DNA of 64,000 nucleotides from positions 1,488,001-1,552,000 of the forward strand of contig JASSKH010000041.1 of assembly GCA_031763025.1 (NCBI GenBank). Direction: 5' to 3'. The position numbers were made by a program, and so were the translations under genes. The DNA comes from Macrocystis pyrifera (lineage: Eukaryota; Sar; Phaeophyceae; Laminariales; Laminariaceae). The notes beneath the pieces were generated by a model that was not told the origin of the DNA, ran no database searches, and saw only the letters and a program-made list of their open reading frames with translations. How positions within the stretch are numbered: the first letter of the stretch is position 1; every line of letters starts with the position of its first letter. Below, piece after piece: positions 11,889 to 23,720 of this stretch.

Positions 11889-11983
11889 ATTACGGGGGTC
11901 CATAGTTAACGGGACCAAATTTTGTCAGTAAAAATAGTTAAACATATAGGTTTTTATGTATACCATAGGTCCTATTAACTATG
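11889..11983. mobile_element. MITE family A copy, right end lost
   Basis: Begins TTACGGGGGTCCATAG and runs through the core to CCTATTAACTATG, where the last terminal bases are replaced by family B sequence. Confidence 0.7.
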
Positions 11984-12030
11984 CTTGTAATTTTGAGTGC
12001 TTTGTCCCCAGAACGGGACTGACCGACAGC

Positions 12031-12125
12031 AGTTAATAAGACCTATGGTATACATAAAAACCTATATATTTACCTATTTTTTACTAACAAAATTTGGTCC
12101 CGTTAACTATGGACCCCCGTAAATA
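12031..12125. mobile_element. MITE family A copy, left end lost
   Basis: Starts inside the element at AGTTAATAAGACCTATGG and ends CTATGGACCCCCGTAAATA. With 11889-11983 it brackets a 47-bp family B piece containing GTCCCCAGAACGGGACTG. Confidence 0.7.
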
Positions 12126-12217
12126 CCAGTAGTAGTTGCCCTTGAAGGCCCAGGGCTAGGGTTACAGCAGTAGTTATGCTCGTATCGTACCAGGTGCGTA
12201 GATGATAGCGACCCTTG

Positions 12218-12425
12218 ACCCTTTTAGTGCTGCGAACCGCTCAAACTGTCCTGGTAGGTGGTTTGTCCCGAAAACGAGAGGGACCGCAGTACTATTTACG
12301 GGGGGCCATAGTTAATAGGACCCGCGGTACACACAAACACCCATATATTTTCATATTTTTACTAACAAAATTTGGTCCTATGTACTATGGCCCCCCGTAA
12401 TAGCAGTCCTGAAAGGGTCAAAAAG
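12218..12425. mobile_element. MITE family B interrupted by a family A copy
   Basis: The left end GACCCTTTTAGTGCTGC and the right end GCAGTCCTGAAAGGGTC are inverted repeats. Between them, family B arms (TTTGTCCCGAAAACGAGAGG) are split by the family A copy at 12293-12403. Confidence 0.65.
12293..12403. mobile_element. MITE family A copy nested in family B
   Basis: Left end TTTACGGGGGGCCATAG, right end CTATGGCCCCCCGTAATAG. It interrupts the family B element at 12218-12425. Confidence 0.85.
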
Positions 12426-12680
12426 TCATTGGTACTGCTGTTTTGTCGAATATCTGCTAAAATCCCCTCTGGTTTAAGCTCGGGTTACCAGTGTGTTTCA
12501 GTACTTCCAGAAACCGTTTTCTGGCCTATAACCAAAAGAAAGGTCTTAATCTGTTTATCTGTTATATGCTCGTACAGGAGCCCTCTTTTTTTTCGGCCTC
12601 CTTTTCTGTTCCAATCGTGTCATTCGCTGTGTTGTCTCGTCCACCCCGCTGTCGGTCGTTGAAGTGTTGATCCAGAGTCC

Positions 12681-12740
12681 AATGGGTGGGTGGATGGATG
12701 GATGGATGGATGGATGGATGGGTGGGTGGGCGGGTGGATG
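12681..12740. repeat. (GGAT)n / (GGGT)n microsatellite
   Basis: Uninterrupted TGGATGGATGGA units flanked by GGGTGGGT variants. Confidence 0.9.
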
Positions 12741-13139
12741 ACCATGTGTTCGAATAAAAGTGGTGAGATAAGCTACCCTCGTCTCACCCCCCCCTTCCTC
12801 CTCACTTGTTGAACTCCTGCAAGAAGCCTTGACGTCTCTGACAGATGATATGATGATCTACAGATAGTGTATGCACATGCATTTTTTTTTTTCCAAAGCA
12901 CAATTTAGGAATAAACGATGCCCCACGTAGTGGTGCGCACCTACTGAAAACAAAAAAAAAAAACCCGGGTCAGTTAAGAGCTGTTGTCATCGAGAAAAAA
13001 ACGATTTATCCCCCAATGTATTGAAGAAAAAATGGAAAACAAAATGTCAGGTTTGCCGCCATGGACTATAGTTAGTTGGAGATCTACGTCTAAACTTTTT
13101 AGGACTCCAGTTTCGTTTGGGGGACAAATTATTTCGGGG

Positions 13140-13396
13140 CATTCTTATCGGAGAGCTTTTTTTTTTTTTTTTCCAAAAATTCCATGTTTTCTTCGCGCGA
13201 TTTTGTTAATCTTTCCAGACTTTGCTGATTTTTTTTTTCTCCCATGTGAAATATAACAACCATGATTTTTTTTTTTTGCTGTGGAGAATTTCACGAATAG
13301 TGACAGAACGCCTCCGTATGTTTTATACGTATCTCTTAATTATTTCCAAACTTTGGAAATTTCTGGGAAAAAAAAAAGCTCTCCGATAAGAATTCA
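13140..13396. mobile_element. Inverted-repeat element with TTATCGGAGAGC ends
   Basis: ATTCTTATCGGAGAGC followed by a T run at the left is matched by an A run followed by GCTCTCCGATAAGAAT at the right. TTCCAAAAATTCC near 13172 pairs loosely with GGAAATTTCTGG near 13355. No coding capacity. Confidence 0.6.
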
Positions 13397-13543
13397 ATGA
13401 GCCTTTCTAAGACTTTTGACTTGTTTTTTTCGTGAAATGGGACTGCGCTTCTAGAAGGGTTGAGCAGAGCGTCACCTGCCGCTGCGAGGGGTTTGTGTGG
13501 GATAATCGGTACAGAACAAGACCCCAACCCAGAAAACATGTAT

Positions 13544-13666
13544 TTTACGGGGGACCACAGTAAACAGGACCAAATATTGTGAGTAAAAATAGGTAAATAT
13601 ATACCTGGTACAGTAGGTTTTTATGTATGTCATAGGTCCGATTAACTCTAAGGTCCTCCGTAATAG
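13544..13666. mobile_element. MITE family A copy
   Basis: Left end TTACGGGGGACCACAG, right end AGGTCCTCCGTAATAG. A TACCTGGTACAGTAG insertion in the core carries the TACCTGGTA palindrome at 13602. Confidence 0.8.
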
Positions 13667-13720
13667 ATGATGCGGATAGGTTACACGACTCCCTCCCCGG
13701 TTACCGTGAACTTTACGTTA

Positions 13721-13830
13721 ACCCTGTTAGGGCTGCAGTCTGTTTAGATCAGTTTTGGGGACAGACTGCTTGAGATTTTGAGTGGTGTGTCCCCAAAACT
13801 GATCGAAAAAGACTGCAGCCCTAATAGGGT
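13721..13830. mobile_element. MITE family B, complete copy
   Basis: Two 43-base inverted arms (13721-13763 and 13788-13830) run from ACCCTGTTAGGGCTGCAG to AGTTTTGGGGACA with a 24-base loop containing GAGATTTTGAGTG. This is the best-preserved copy and defines the family's ends. Confidence 0.8.
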
Positions 13831-13929
13831 GGGAGTCATTCTGATGTGGAATCTATCCATCCGCCCCTGAAATATTGTGATTCATGGAGTAGGAATCGAG
13901 GATCTATCTCTGCCCGAGGTTTTGGACGG

Positions 13930-13955
13930 CGGGGGGGGGGGGGGGGGGGGGGGGG
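13930..13955. repeat. Poly-G run
   Basis: About 25 consecutive G. A second run lies at about 14148-14173. Confidence 0.9.
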
Positions 13956-14035
13956 TGTACTCATTGTTGTGCATGGCCGTAGTCATATGACCATTGACCC
14001 TCGCATCCCTACATTTCCGGGACGGAGCATGTCGG

Positions 14036-14125
14036 GTTTTCACCGACCAGGCAGACATCGCTAGCACCAAGCGCGAAGCGCCGTGAGGTGTTGGGCGAGT
14101 CGCATGAAGGGTGAGCTGCATCCTA
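14036..14125 (-). repeat. Dispersed repeat, arm 2
   Basis: Reverse complement of the segment at 10102-10180, sharing AGCGCGAAGCGCCGTGAGGT and CGAGTCGCATGAAGGG. Confidence 0.6.
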
Positions 14126-15110
14126 CTAAGAACCGAGTAGGGAGTAGGGGGGGGGGGGGGGGGGGGGGGGGGGCATATTGGGATATTCAGAATTCAGAAT
14201 CGGGCGATGTTGTTGTTTGTTTGTTTTTTTATCACCGATTTGTTGCGCTTGCCGACACTACCGTGACGGTACAAATCCCCCCGAGGCCGAAAATAGACAG
14301 CACTGAAAGAGACGGCTGGGTCCCGCGATGCCGCCGTCGTTCCCTTCCTTCTGCAATAAGCAGTTGTCTCGTGAACGGAAAAGGAAAAGGCTGACGACAA
14401 TATTTTCGTCATCCAAGTGCCGCTACGAATATGCCTCTGGTCGTACTGGTGATAGCTTCTGTGAAAAAAATCGTTCGGTGCTTGATCCGTGGCTTACCAC
14501 TGCTGTACTGTAATTATACGTCCTGATAAATGCTACTTTGTCAGAAATCAAAGTTCGTCGACTCACGAACAAGAAAAAGTAGGCTCGCTGCCTCTCGTCT
14601 GTTCAGTCGGTCAGTTGGAAAACGAAGGCCGAACAAGTTTGACTTCTTGACTATCCCGCGAAGAGCTGATGCCTATATATATAGACCTTCACGTACCACT
14701 CTGACCAATAATATAGTCAACGTTTGATATTGTACATCGTATTCTAAAATGGGATTATAAAATGTCAGGCTAGAGTTTGGCAACTGCTGTTGTCGCTCGT
14801 TTCACGCGTTACTGTTTTTTGTTTTTTTTCTTGTTTTTTTTCACCGCCCCAAAATAAATAGGGACGCCCCCCCCGCCGCCCCTTTTTTTTAATCGCTGTC
14901 GCACACCCGAACGCGATACACACACCCAAAAGTTTACTACAGTAGTTGCAAATGTCCTTCCATGTTCCTGTCATGGGGACAGCTGCAGCTACTATTAATA
15001 TATGACGACAGCAGTATGGTATCTTATTTACAATTTTTTTTTTTTTTAAACAACAGCTGCGAGATCGAGGATTTGGTCGAAAGATCTTCTTCGCAAGATG
15101 TGTGCGATAC

Positions 15111-15226
15111 TATTACGAGGGACCATACCATAGTAAATAGGACCTACGGCACACACAAAGAACAATATGTATTCACTGTTTTTACTATCAATATTTGGTC
15201 CTATTTACTATGGTCCCCCGTAGTAG
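15111..15226. mobile_element. MITE family A copy
   Basis: Left end TATTACGAGGGACCATA with a 5-base duplication (CCATACCATAG), right end CTATGGTCCCCCGTAGTAG. Confidence 0.85.
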
Positions 15227-15351
15227 TGATAGTTCGATCGCGCGTAGTACGGGTTTTCTATGCCCTCGTGCAGGAAATACAGCAGTCCGTACACGTACCT
15301 ACGAGAAAGACAAGGAGTGGGTGTGTGTCTATATTTGGATTGTTGTACACC

Positions 15352-15428
15352 GCTCTGGCCGGAAATATAAAGGCCTTTTAGACATTGGTATGAAGACCAA
15401 GCGGTCCTTATATTTCCGTCCAGAGTAC
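15352..15428. repeat. Short inverted repeat, 77 bp
   Basis: CTCTGGCCGGAAATATAAAG and its near complement CTTATATTTCCGTCCAGAG form a hairpin-capable element of MITE type. Confidence 0.6.
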
Positions 15429-16631
15429 GGTAGAGAAAATTTCGCGGTTGCGGGCCCTGCAAAAATTGTGACGCAAATCAATCACGAGCACCAAAACCAC
15501 AACCAAAATTGTGAAACTCTTTAACTTGTACCTTTACCACTCAATCGGTCGAAATCACGGTTATAGTAGCCGGCGTATATGCAGCAGTATCTTGAAAGAA
15601 ACTGACCTGCGTGTATTTCGAAAAGTGCGCCTCGCACTGCAGCGAGCAGCTATTGATATAGCTGATGCAACAAGCAGCGAGCAGGCGCCGCCGAGTCGTA
15701 TGATTCCACCGGACAGCCAAAGAGACCGAAGACACAGATCACGGCAGTAGAGGAAGAAGCTGCAATGGCTAAAAAGCTTTGACAAGCGGTTGCGAGCGAG
15801 AAAAAAAATAACTTCCGATATATTGTATACGAGCTGGTTCCAGCAACAATAATAACTTCCCACTCGGACCATAGCTCAATGAATACGCTTAAATCCGAAA
15901 CACTGAAACATACCCACGTGACCGTATTAACAAGGGGGACACATCGGTGAAGCTGGTGTTGGCCTGCGAGCTGTAGTTCGCGAGATAGGGGAATTGTTCG
16001 TATTGCTTGGGGAGGCGTTGTTGCACAGGGATTTAAAATGCCACCGCACAAGCGGTTTGCGAGCGAGAATAACACCTGTGTTGCATTGCCGACGAACTGT
16101 TTTTTTTGGGTGCAATAAAAAACGTGAATACTATTGAAACCGGGGCTTGGCAGAGATCAGCCCCACACAGGGCCTTTTGAGGCACTCTTCACGGTCACCG
16201 TGCTGCCCACTGAAGTCCCCAAATGACACGACGCTCAGAAAAACTCAATCAAGTCATGATAGAGTCTTGTGCTGTGGCTGATTGGCGCTAGGCCGTCCTA
16301 GGGTTGGATAAATTCCGTTCACCGCAAGCTTCAAGCAAACGGCAGCTTCGGTCGAGGCAATTGCGCCGCCCGATTGGGCCATTTTCACGGCCGAGGTCCG
16401 ACTCGGAAGACCTTGACGAAATTGGCCAGATTCCCGTCTGTGTGCTCGCACACAGCCAGCCATGTCATTTCCGCCTTGCAAAATTAGGCATCGAACCTCC
16501 AGCTGCCACGGTCGCGACCTGAGAATGGTGCCTAAAAAATCACCAAAAACGTGCACGAAACGGTCATATTGCTACATCCACGACAATGATTTTGTCTCTT
16601 TTCGTTTTTTTGTTTTTTTTTCCATGAACAG
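15429..16631. other. Unassigned stretch upstream of the RRM exons
   Basis: The missing 5' exons of the RRM gene were sought here. No segment with an RNP2-like start (VLHVRGLP type) and a matching donor was found. Confidence 0.35.
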
Positions 16632-16697
16632 GCGGATCTGGTGTCGCTGCTGAGCTGCTTCGGACAGGTAGAGAAGATCAAGATGTTCAGCGGACAG
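16632..16697 (+). CDS. RRM gene exon a
   Basis: Acceptor TCCATGAACAG after a T-rich tract, donor GTAAATTC. 22 codons, phase 0 at both ends. Encodes helix 1 and strand 2 of the RRM. Confidence 0.8.
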
Positions 16698-19682
16698 GTA
16701 AATTCTACAGTTAGTTGTCCTTCATTGTTTAATGAGTTCGCCTTTTCGTACATGAGACGAAAAAATCGTGCGCCTCGGTTGTAGTTGTTTGCGCGCGTAT
16801 GCCGTACTCCTACCTCGCTGCTGTGGTCATGGTGGTGGTGGTGGCAGCAGCAGCGGCACCAGCCGCCGCCGTCGCCTATTTTTCTGGTCACAAGAGGCGA
16901 AACATACAAAATATCATCAACATTACGCAGTAGAGATTTCAGAAAGTTTTCAGAGTGCCCCTCCCCTCCCCTGACGTTCTGCCTGCTCGTCGTACGTACG
17001 GCGTGAATGTTTTTATGCCGGTATGTCTGTTCGTTACGTGAGTTTCGTGCAGAGTCGACTGACTTTTCTGCTGAGATGGGCCGCCATCGTCATGATCACT
17101 TTAAAAAACAAAAACAAAAAAACTTATATTTTCTCCTTTCTTCGTTCATTGTCTTCTCGCCCTTTTTCGTCTCTCTCTCTCTCCCTGTCCTCTCTCGTAG
17201 AGTAGTGACTCAGGTCTGGGGTCACATTTACTTTGTAGGCTCTCATCCCCATCCCCACTCCTCCCCACGACGGTACGACTTGCATCTTTTTTGTCGCGAG
17301 AAGAAGACTGCATCCCTTCTCTCGCCTCGTCGACTATTAATAGCGTCGAATTCCGCCCACCCGGCGTTTGCGAAGGCGCTATCAGCAGTTGCTTCCTTCC
17401 TTCCTTTTTTTTTCCCCCCTTTTTTTTTCAAATAATGTAACAAAATCTCTCTACGTGCCACCACGGTGGAATGCGAACTCGGGTGGGTACCAATGCTGTT
17501 GATGAGCAGCATACGAGGCTTACCACCAGACTACAGGTAGTGGTCACTGATGCCGTGTTGGTGTTAGGGTGGTGGTGGTGGTGATGTTGGTTTTGGTGGT
17601 CTTGTGAGTGGTGGTGGTGGTGGTGGTGTGGTGGTGGTGGGCGTGGGCGTGGGCGTGCTGATGTTGATGGCGGTTTTGGTGGTGGATTGGTGTTAGGTGG
17701 TGTTGAGTGTTTGTGTCAGCTGGGTGGACTTCGGAAGTGTCAGGTGGAGGAAAGGCCCGGGCGCCGAAACGCCTCGGGTACCTTCTCCTACGGTATACCT
17801 GGTGGTTAGGCACCGTACGTACGTACACAACTGTGTACGTACTACTGCTGTGGTTTCGAAATGTAGACCCGGCCGGGGTAAGATGGTGAGCCCGAGAAAT
17901 GAAGTGGGTGCGGTGTACCGCGTCCGTGGTCGTCAAGTGTTCGGATCATCGTCCGTGGTTGTTCGTCCCTCCAGTACTTGCGGGTGGCCAAATGCGAGCA
18001 CCCACGCTACGAAGGTGCTCTCATCAACTCCTTCCTTTTCATTTGACCACCCATAGGTAAGGGAGGGACGGACGACCAAGGACGGTGATCCGAACATTTT
18101 GACGACCACGGACGATTATCCGAACGTTGAACCGCCACGGCGGTTTATCCAATCATTGGACAGCGAACCATGTGCTATTTATTTATTGTCCGAGAATTTG
18201 TTTCCAGCCCGTGCTATGTGCCGAATCCTCCTCCTCCTCCTCCTCCTCATCTTCCTCCCTGTTCCCTGCCCCCCCCCCCCCCCCCCCCCGCGGCCGACCC
18301 CCACCCCCCAAAAAAACAAAAATGTTCGATAACAATTGTCATGGAAGGCGTTGGTCCAGCTGCCGAGCGTAAGCGTGGCGAAGGCGACGATGAGGCACTA
18401 CGGGGAGGACGAGGAGGCGAAGATAGCCGGGAGGAGGGTCTACCTCAACTACTCGCGGTCTCGCTCCATCGAGGGCCGCGACGGGGACAACCTTAGCGTA
18501 GGAAACTTCAACATCAGCAGCAGCAGCAACGGGATCGGCGGCATGGGGCGGGCGGCATCAACGGCGGCGGCGGTGTTGGTGGTGGTATTGGTTTGGACCT
18601 CCCCCGAGCTGTGAACGCCTCCCGTGGCGGCGGCGGTGGGGGCGGCGTGGGCGGCGGCGGCGGGCCGGATGGGAGCGGGAAACCTTTGCAGGTCAGTCAG
18701 TGACGTCAGTGTGCGTGTGTGTGTGTGTGTTTTTTTTTGTCGTCGTCGTCATCGAGTGGGAAAACGAAGAAAGCAAATAATCAAAGCACACACGTGTACT
18801 GATAGTATTAGAAAATAGCACACTCATGTTTGGAGAAAGCAGAGCAGAATTTTGGGATGCACGTATGTATTGTTGTACGTGTAAATGTAGATATAGATGA
18901 TAAGGGAGGTCATGCTGAGGGAGATATATGTGCCTTGGAACGTATTTGGACAGATGATTCGATGAGAATCTGATCTGGCCCACGCGGATTTTTCACCCTC
19001 TCCGGTGGAGGGGGAGCACTCTCTCTCTCTGATCGAGCACGTCACGCGTGACTTTTTTTGTCACCCGGTGTTTTACGTTTATACGTATTTTGTGATCACG
19101 TACGTATGAAAGTTGAAAATGCAATCTCAGCTGGGAACTCGAGAGAATCAGGGCACTCTGATCGATCAGTACGTAGCCAAGTTGGTGCATGACATTCACG
19201 CATCCGGTATGTATCATATTATACTGCATGGATAAACACCAGGTACCAGGGTGGGTATGTATTTTGTGCTGTGTAAAAGGATGAAATTTAAAAATCCACC
19301 TGTCAAGCGGGCTGGTTGTTGATGACTAAAAGGCTTTACGGGACGAAAGTATTTGGAGAAAATTCTCAGGATTTTCTTTTTTAATGTCAAGAGAACGAAA
19401 TATTACTACAATTCGAAACTCATCGTCGCAAGCTGCGTGCTGATAAAAATTTCATGCACCAGGCAGGCGCTTGCGCTCTTCGTGATTGTTCTGAAATACA
19501 TATCCTTCTCCTGTTCGTCTGTGTGCGTGCGTGTCTGTGTTTTGTTTTGTTTTTTCTTCATCAGGACGCTGCGAGCCCGTACGCACACCTCATCATGGAA
19601 GACCATGCCAAGCTGTTGGGGCTGGCAACCCGATATCTACAAAATTACGGGTAAGTGAACAAAATTAGAATTTAGAAATTTG

Positions 19683-19718
<36 letters not shown>

Positions 19719-20747
19719 TCTTTTTTTGCCCATCCCTCGACGTGCCGAGAGTGGCGTGCGAGGAGGGAGGGGCGCATAGCTTATATGCATTCCCGCATCA
19801 CCCGCTGCCCGGACTTGTTTTAAGGGCGGGGCATATGCTAGCTACACTACAACAGTACAGCAGTATGCATAGTAGCCAGCTCCCGCGATGGACAAAAAGA
19901 ACAGGTATTCACCTATTTATAGTATATGTTTACACAAAATGGTGTATTTGGTTCTGATTTGTTGTTCTCCCCGGTATTAAGTCTGTCTGAGAAAGTGAGA
20001 GCGTCTCCTGGTCTCGGATGCGAGCTGATGGGGGGGGGGAGGGGGGCGGGGGGTGAGAGGAGGGGGGGGGAGGGGAGAGGGCGTACGATACGACGGTGCA
20101 TTTACAAAAATGCAAGGGGTCCGTCTTGCCAAGGTGAGGGTGTTTTCCAGGTATCAGATGCGAGCGGAGGGAGGGAGGGAGGAGGGAGGGAGGGAGGGAG
20201 GGAGTTTCCGTTTGTTTGTGTTTTGTTTTTTTCGTTTTTCGAGTGAAGGTTTTTCTCTTGTTGTCGTTCCTTTTCTCTTATTTCCTTCATGACGTTTACC
20301 TTTTTTTTTTTTTTCATCTCTCTTCGTTTGTTTGTTTGTTTTCATCTTTCTTTCTTTCTTTCTTTCTTTCTTTTTTTCTTTCTTTCTATCTCTCTATTAA
20401 TGTCTTTTGTTATTTTCTCTTCTTTTCTTTTCTTCTGTTTCTCTCTTTTTTGTCGCCCTCTTTCTCTCTTTTCATCTACTCTACTTGCCGTCAGAATCCC
20501 CGCGGGCGAGGGGGCGGTGCTGAACGTCAACCGGCGGGAAGAGATGACCGACTACCAGAGGCAAGCGATGGGTGCTTCGATGGGCTTACACCCCGCCGGT
20601 AACGGCCACGGCCACGCCATGGGTGGCTGGAATGGGAACGCGCCGCCGCCGGCGATGGGCATGGGCGCGGACCCCGGGCGACACATCCGGGGCATGTCTG
20701 GCGGGGGGGGTTCGCCGGGTACAGCCCAAGGCCACGGTGCGATTTGA
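16632..20747 (+). CDS. PTB/hnRNP-L-type RRM protein, 3' part of gene
   Basis: Four exons (16632-16697, 18348-18691, 19565-19650, 20495-20747) join in consistent phase except for one missing base in exon 2. The first reads ADLVSLLSCFGQVEKIKMFS and continues across the intron into ALVQLPSVSVAKATMRHY and GRRVYLNYSRSRSIE. This is the helix 1 to strand 4 order of a polypyrimidine-tract-binding-type RRM, including the Y-[LI]-x-[FY]-S end. A Gly-rich linker and a tail with HLIMEDHAKLLGL, YLQNYGIPAGEG and a Gly/Met/His-rich end follow. PTB-family proteins bind pyrimidine-rich RNA and regulate splicing and RNA fate, a family-level inference here. The RRM strand 1 and everything before it lie in exons not found. 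Stop TGA at 20745-20747. Confidence 0.8.
17555..17700. repeat. GGT-rich imperfect microsatellite in RRM intron
   Basis: GGTGGTGGTGGT and GTGGGCGTGGGCGTG blocks interspersed. Intronic in the model at 16632-20747. Confidence 0.8.
17921..18115. mobile_element. Inverted-repeat element in RRM intron 1
   Basis: CGTCCGTGGTCGTCAAGTGT with TTCGGATCATCGTCC is repeated in reverse complement as GACGGTGATCCGAA with TTGACGACCACGGACG. Arms of about 55 bp flank an 85-bp centre. MITE-like. Confidence 0.6.
18271..18290. repeat. Poly-C run
   Basis: About 20 C in the pyrimidine-rich stretch before the acceptor of RRM exon b. Confidence 0.9.
18348..18691 (+). CDS. RRM gene exon b, with a one-base frame break
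   Basis: Acceptor GTCATGGAAG, donor GTCAGTCAG. It encodes the second half of the RRM and a Gly-rich linker. At 344 bases it is one short of the length required by its phase 0 neighbours. Reading continues sensibly as GGINGGGGVGGGIGLDLPRA only after a frame change near 18546-18560. One G missing from the GGGG before CGGGCGG would explain this. Assembly error or a true mutation cannot be separated here. Confidence 0.75.
19565..19650 (+). CDS. RRM gene exon c
   Basis: Acceptor TTTTCTTCATCAG, donor GTAAGTGA, 86 bases. Encodes DAASPYAHLIMEDHAKLLGL and a further eight residues. Not recognised as a known domain. Confidence 0.75.
19687..19717. repeat. Poly-T run
   Basis: About 28 T, intronic between RRM exons c and d. 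Confidence 0.9.
20030..20205. repeat. G/A-rich tracts in RRM intron 3
   Basis: GGGGGGGGGAGGGGGGCGGG near 20032 and a (GGGA)n block at 20165-20203. The same intron ends in a long T/C-rich tract with (TTTC)n at 20345-20370 before the acceptor at 20494. Confidence 0.85.
20495..20747 (+). CDS. RRM gene terminal exon d
   Basis: Acceptor CTACTTGCCGTCAG after a long T/C tract. Encodes IPAGEGAVLNVNRREEMTDY, then a Gly/Met/His/Pro-rich tail ending in a TGA. Phase matches exon c. Confidence 0.75.
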
Positions 20748-21246
<499 letters not shown>

Positions 21247-21554
21247 TACTCCCCACGATCAATTTCGTGGGTTGGAGTCTCACCGAGTAGTACTCGTACG
21301 GACTTTGTTTTGCATTAAAAAAATTACCAGGGGAAAGCGCGAGAGCGTGAGTCAGCCAAACGTTTGATGAAAATCGACGAGCAGTGGGAATGCTGAATGA
21401 AGCCCATGCGTGATAGAAATGAAGGCGCGTCCCCGGGGGGAAGGAAGGGGGGCGACGCCTGTGACAACGGCTTGTCCAGAAGAAGATCGCTGAGGGTAAA
21501 ATCTCCTACGAGTTGAGCTGGGAAGTGAATTTGATGATAAAAAGAAAAAAAAAA
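21247..21554 (+). mobile_element. tRNA-derived SINE, 5'-truncated copy
   Basis: Shares GATCAATTTCGTGGGTT, the T-arm-like GAGTCTCACCGAGT and the whole body (AATCGACGAGCAGTGGGAAT, CGGCTTGTCCAGAAG) with the copy at 8428-8753. The A-box part of the head is missing and is replaced by the poly-C run. The 3' end is A-rich (21538-21554). Confidence 0.75.
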
Positions 21555-21780
21555 CTGAAGAAGAAATTAGAAATATATTAATATAGCAGTAACGTCATCA
21601 TCCCGTACAGAGAGTAAAATCCGTCCCCTCAGTAACCAAAGGCACTGCGGCAGTTGCGTTTACATCTGGGTTTTTTCGTTGTGTACCTACCGTATGTATC
21701 ACACGGGTGATCATACGCTACACCAACCGTTGTGTATCACACCACTGATGAAAGAAACACGTGACGGTTTTACCCTATTT

Positions 21781-21974
21781 TTTACGGGGGTCCGTAGTTA
21801 ACAGGACCTATGGTGTACATAAAAACCTATATATTTTCCTATTTTCACTAACACAATTTGGTCCCGTTAACTATGGACCCCTGTAAACAGGACCTATGGT
21901 GTACATAAAAACCTATATATTTTCCTATTTTTACTGACAAAATTTGGTCCCGTCAACTATGGTCCCCCGTAATA
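21781..21974. mobile_element. Two overlapping MITE family A copies
   Basis: A complete copy (TTTACGGGGGTCCGTAG to CTATGGACCCCTGTAAA, 21781-21890) is followed immediately by a second copy lacking its left end and closing with CTATGGTCCCCCGTAATAG at 21974. A family B piece (GCTGCAGTCCCGTTTTG) follows at once. Confidence 0.8.
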
Positions 21975-21975
21975 G

Positions 21976-22125
21976 TGCTGCAGTCCCGTTTTGAGAATGA
22001 CGCACGTACATGACACGGGTTATCACGCGCTTGAGCCTTGCAGGGCAAATTCCCGTTTCGGGGAGAAATTTACTTGTAAGTTTGAGAGGGTTGTCCCTCA
22101 AAAACGAGATTTGCAGTACTGAAAG
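21976..22125. mobile_element. Degenerate MITE family B
   Basis: GCTGCAGTCCCGTTTTG at the left and TTGTCCCTCAAAAACGAG plus TTTGCAGTACT at the right are diverged family B arms around a longer centre. Confidence 0.5.
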
Positions 22126-22499
22126 AAAGGGACAACGCATCCCCGGGGACGAATTTCCGAGCCGAGTTTTCTCCAAACCCAGAGGGGTCACACGAAACGA
22201 AGCTTTGGCTTTGGGGGAGTTGCGTAGAAATCTGTCTGTCCGAGTCCCCCCCCCCCCCCGCGGTTTTTTTGTTTGTTTTTGCTCAAATTCCGAGCGTTGC
22301 CCTTGCTATTCTCATAATATGGTACTTTTTTTTTTCCTCGATTGTTTCGTACTAAAGTGGTCTTTTCCGGAAAAAAACTAGAGAACAGAAGAACAAAATA
22401 ACAACAACAAAAAAAAAATCAAATCCTTGAGTGCTATCGCGTACCGGGGTGTGTGTACCAAGTGTGTTGTCACCCGTTTTATTTTCTTCTTGCCCACAG

Positions 22500-22629
22500 G
22501 TCGGGCAGCAGGGGCCGCGGGGGGGACGGGTCAGACCGGTTCCCACCGCGAGAGGGGAGGGGCGTAGGACGCGGAGGCGCGGTTCCACGATAGCGGGCCG
22601 TCGGCCTAGGTGGTTGCCGACGCGAGAAG
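22500..22629 (+). CDS. Possible exon, RG/RGG-rich (uncertain)
   Basis: A T/C-rich tract and the acceptor TTCTTCTTGCCCACAG precede GC-rich sequence ending in AGAAG followed by GTAAGG, a good donor. One frame is open throughout; another reads SGSRGRGGDGSDRFPPREGR with an RG-rich end and a stop at 22588-22590. It could belong to an additional 3' exon of the RRM gene or to another gene. No partner exon was found. Confidence 0.3.
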
Positions 22630-23349
22630 GTAAGGCCGGGGGGGGGTGTTGGGGGGGGGGGAGGGATTCTTAACAAACCTTGGGCACATCATTGTCCGGA
22701 AAATGTAGTTCCTCACCTCCTGTCCTGCCGTCGTGAAAGCTGTGCGTGACCTTTGCAAAAAGTGCAGATTTCAACCCAGGAAGCATGTGCTAGCAACCCA
22801 TGAGGCAGATTGCAGAGCTCCCACCCGGCAACACAAACTACTACAGTTGTAAATCATGTTAACTTCGGGAGTGGATGTATGTTTCTGTCTTGAGACATCT
22901 ACAGATCATGGAATGAAGTGGGAATTGATTAGTCTGTCTCGGGTGCGCGCGCGTGGGACGAGGGGTGTGCTTGTACATGGATGAGGATGACCACCGCCGT
23001 GTGATCTTGGTGCGCGTTTTTTTTTTTTATCATACCTGGTATAGTACGTGTTTTGCTGCGTGTTTGGCCATTGCTTTACGTTCGCTGTACATATAGCGGG
23101 ACGAGGCTTGAATGTTTTTTTTTGGTTTTTCGTTGTACGGGTGGTCTTGTACTCTCACTGGTGCTCCCTCCGTCCATCCCTCTCTCCCTTCTGCCCGTCC
23201 GCTGCACACGCCACCCTTGCAGCTCCCCGGCGGCGGCGACGATCAGATCCCGATGTCCTTTCTTTTTTTATTTTATGTTTGCTATCAGGGTCGTCGGCTG
23301 TGCCTTGGGCTGTTTTAGGGGAACAATCTCCCTGGCGGCTTTTGACGGC

Positions 23350-23720
23350 TGACGGCTGGTGGTTAGTGTTAGTACATGCGCTGGACCATCTTAGGCAGGC
23401 CTAGACCACGTTAGACCAATCTAGGCTATAGGCCAAGCCAGGCCACGCATGACAACGCTAGTCTAGGCCGGGCTGGGCTAACGGTCGGGTGTGGTTCCAG
23501 GCACAGAGATGATCCTCTCGCCAGGCAGCGGTAGCTCCTGCCGGCCGGCTAGCCAGAGCCTGGCATGTCTAGGCTGTATAGAGAACAGGCCAGACTGGAC
23601 CGGGTGAAGTTAAAGGGTTGCGTGTGATTCTGTGGTTCCAGGCGGGGGAAGGGGGGGGGGGGGGGGGCGGGTGATGCTTGCGCCAGGCAACGGTGTGCTA
23701 CGCTCGTGTGCCGGCCGGCT
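23350..23720. repeat. Degenerate CTAGGCC-rich and CCGGCCGGCT repeats
   Basis: Short TAGACCA/CTAGGC units run from 23380 to 23470. GTGGTTCCAGGC - CGCCAGGCA - GCCGGCCGGCT occurs twice (23490-23560 and 23633-23722), the second interrupted by a G run at 23652-23669. Confidence 0.5.

Noticed and set aside
23210..23318. Possible exon after a good acceptor (CACCCTTGCAG)
   Set aside because: The frame LPGGGDDQIPMS soon turns into T-rich hydrophobic sequence with no donor, and no partner exon was found.
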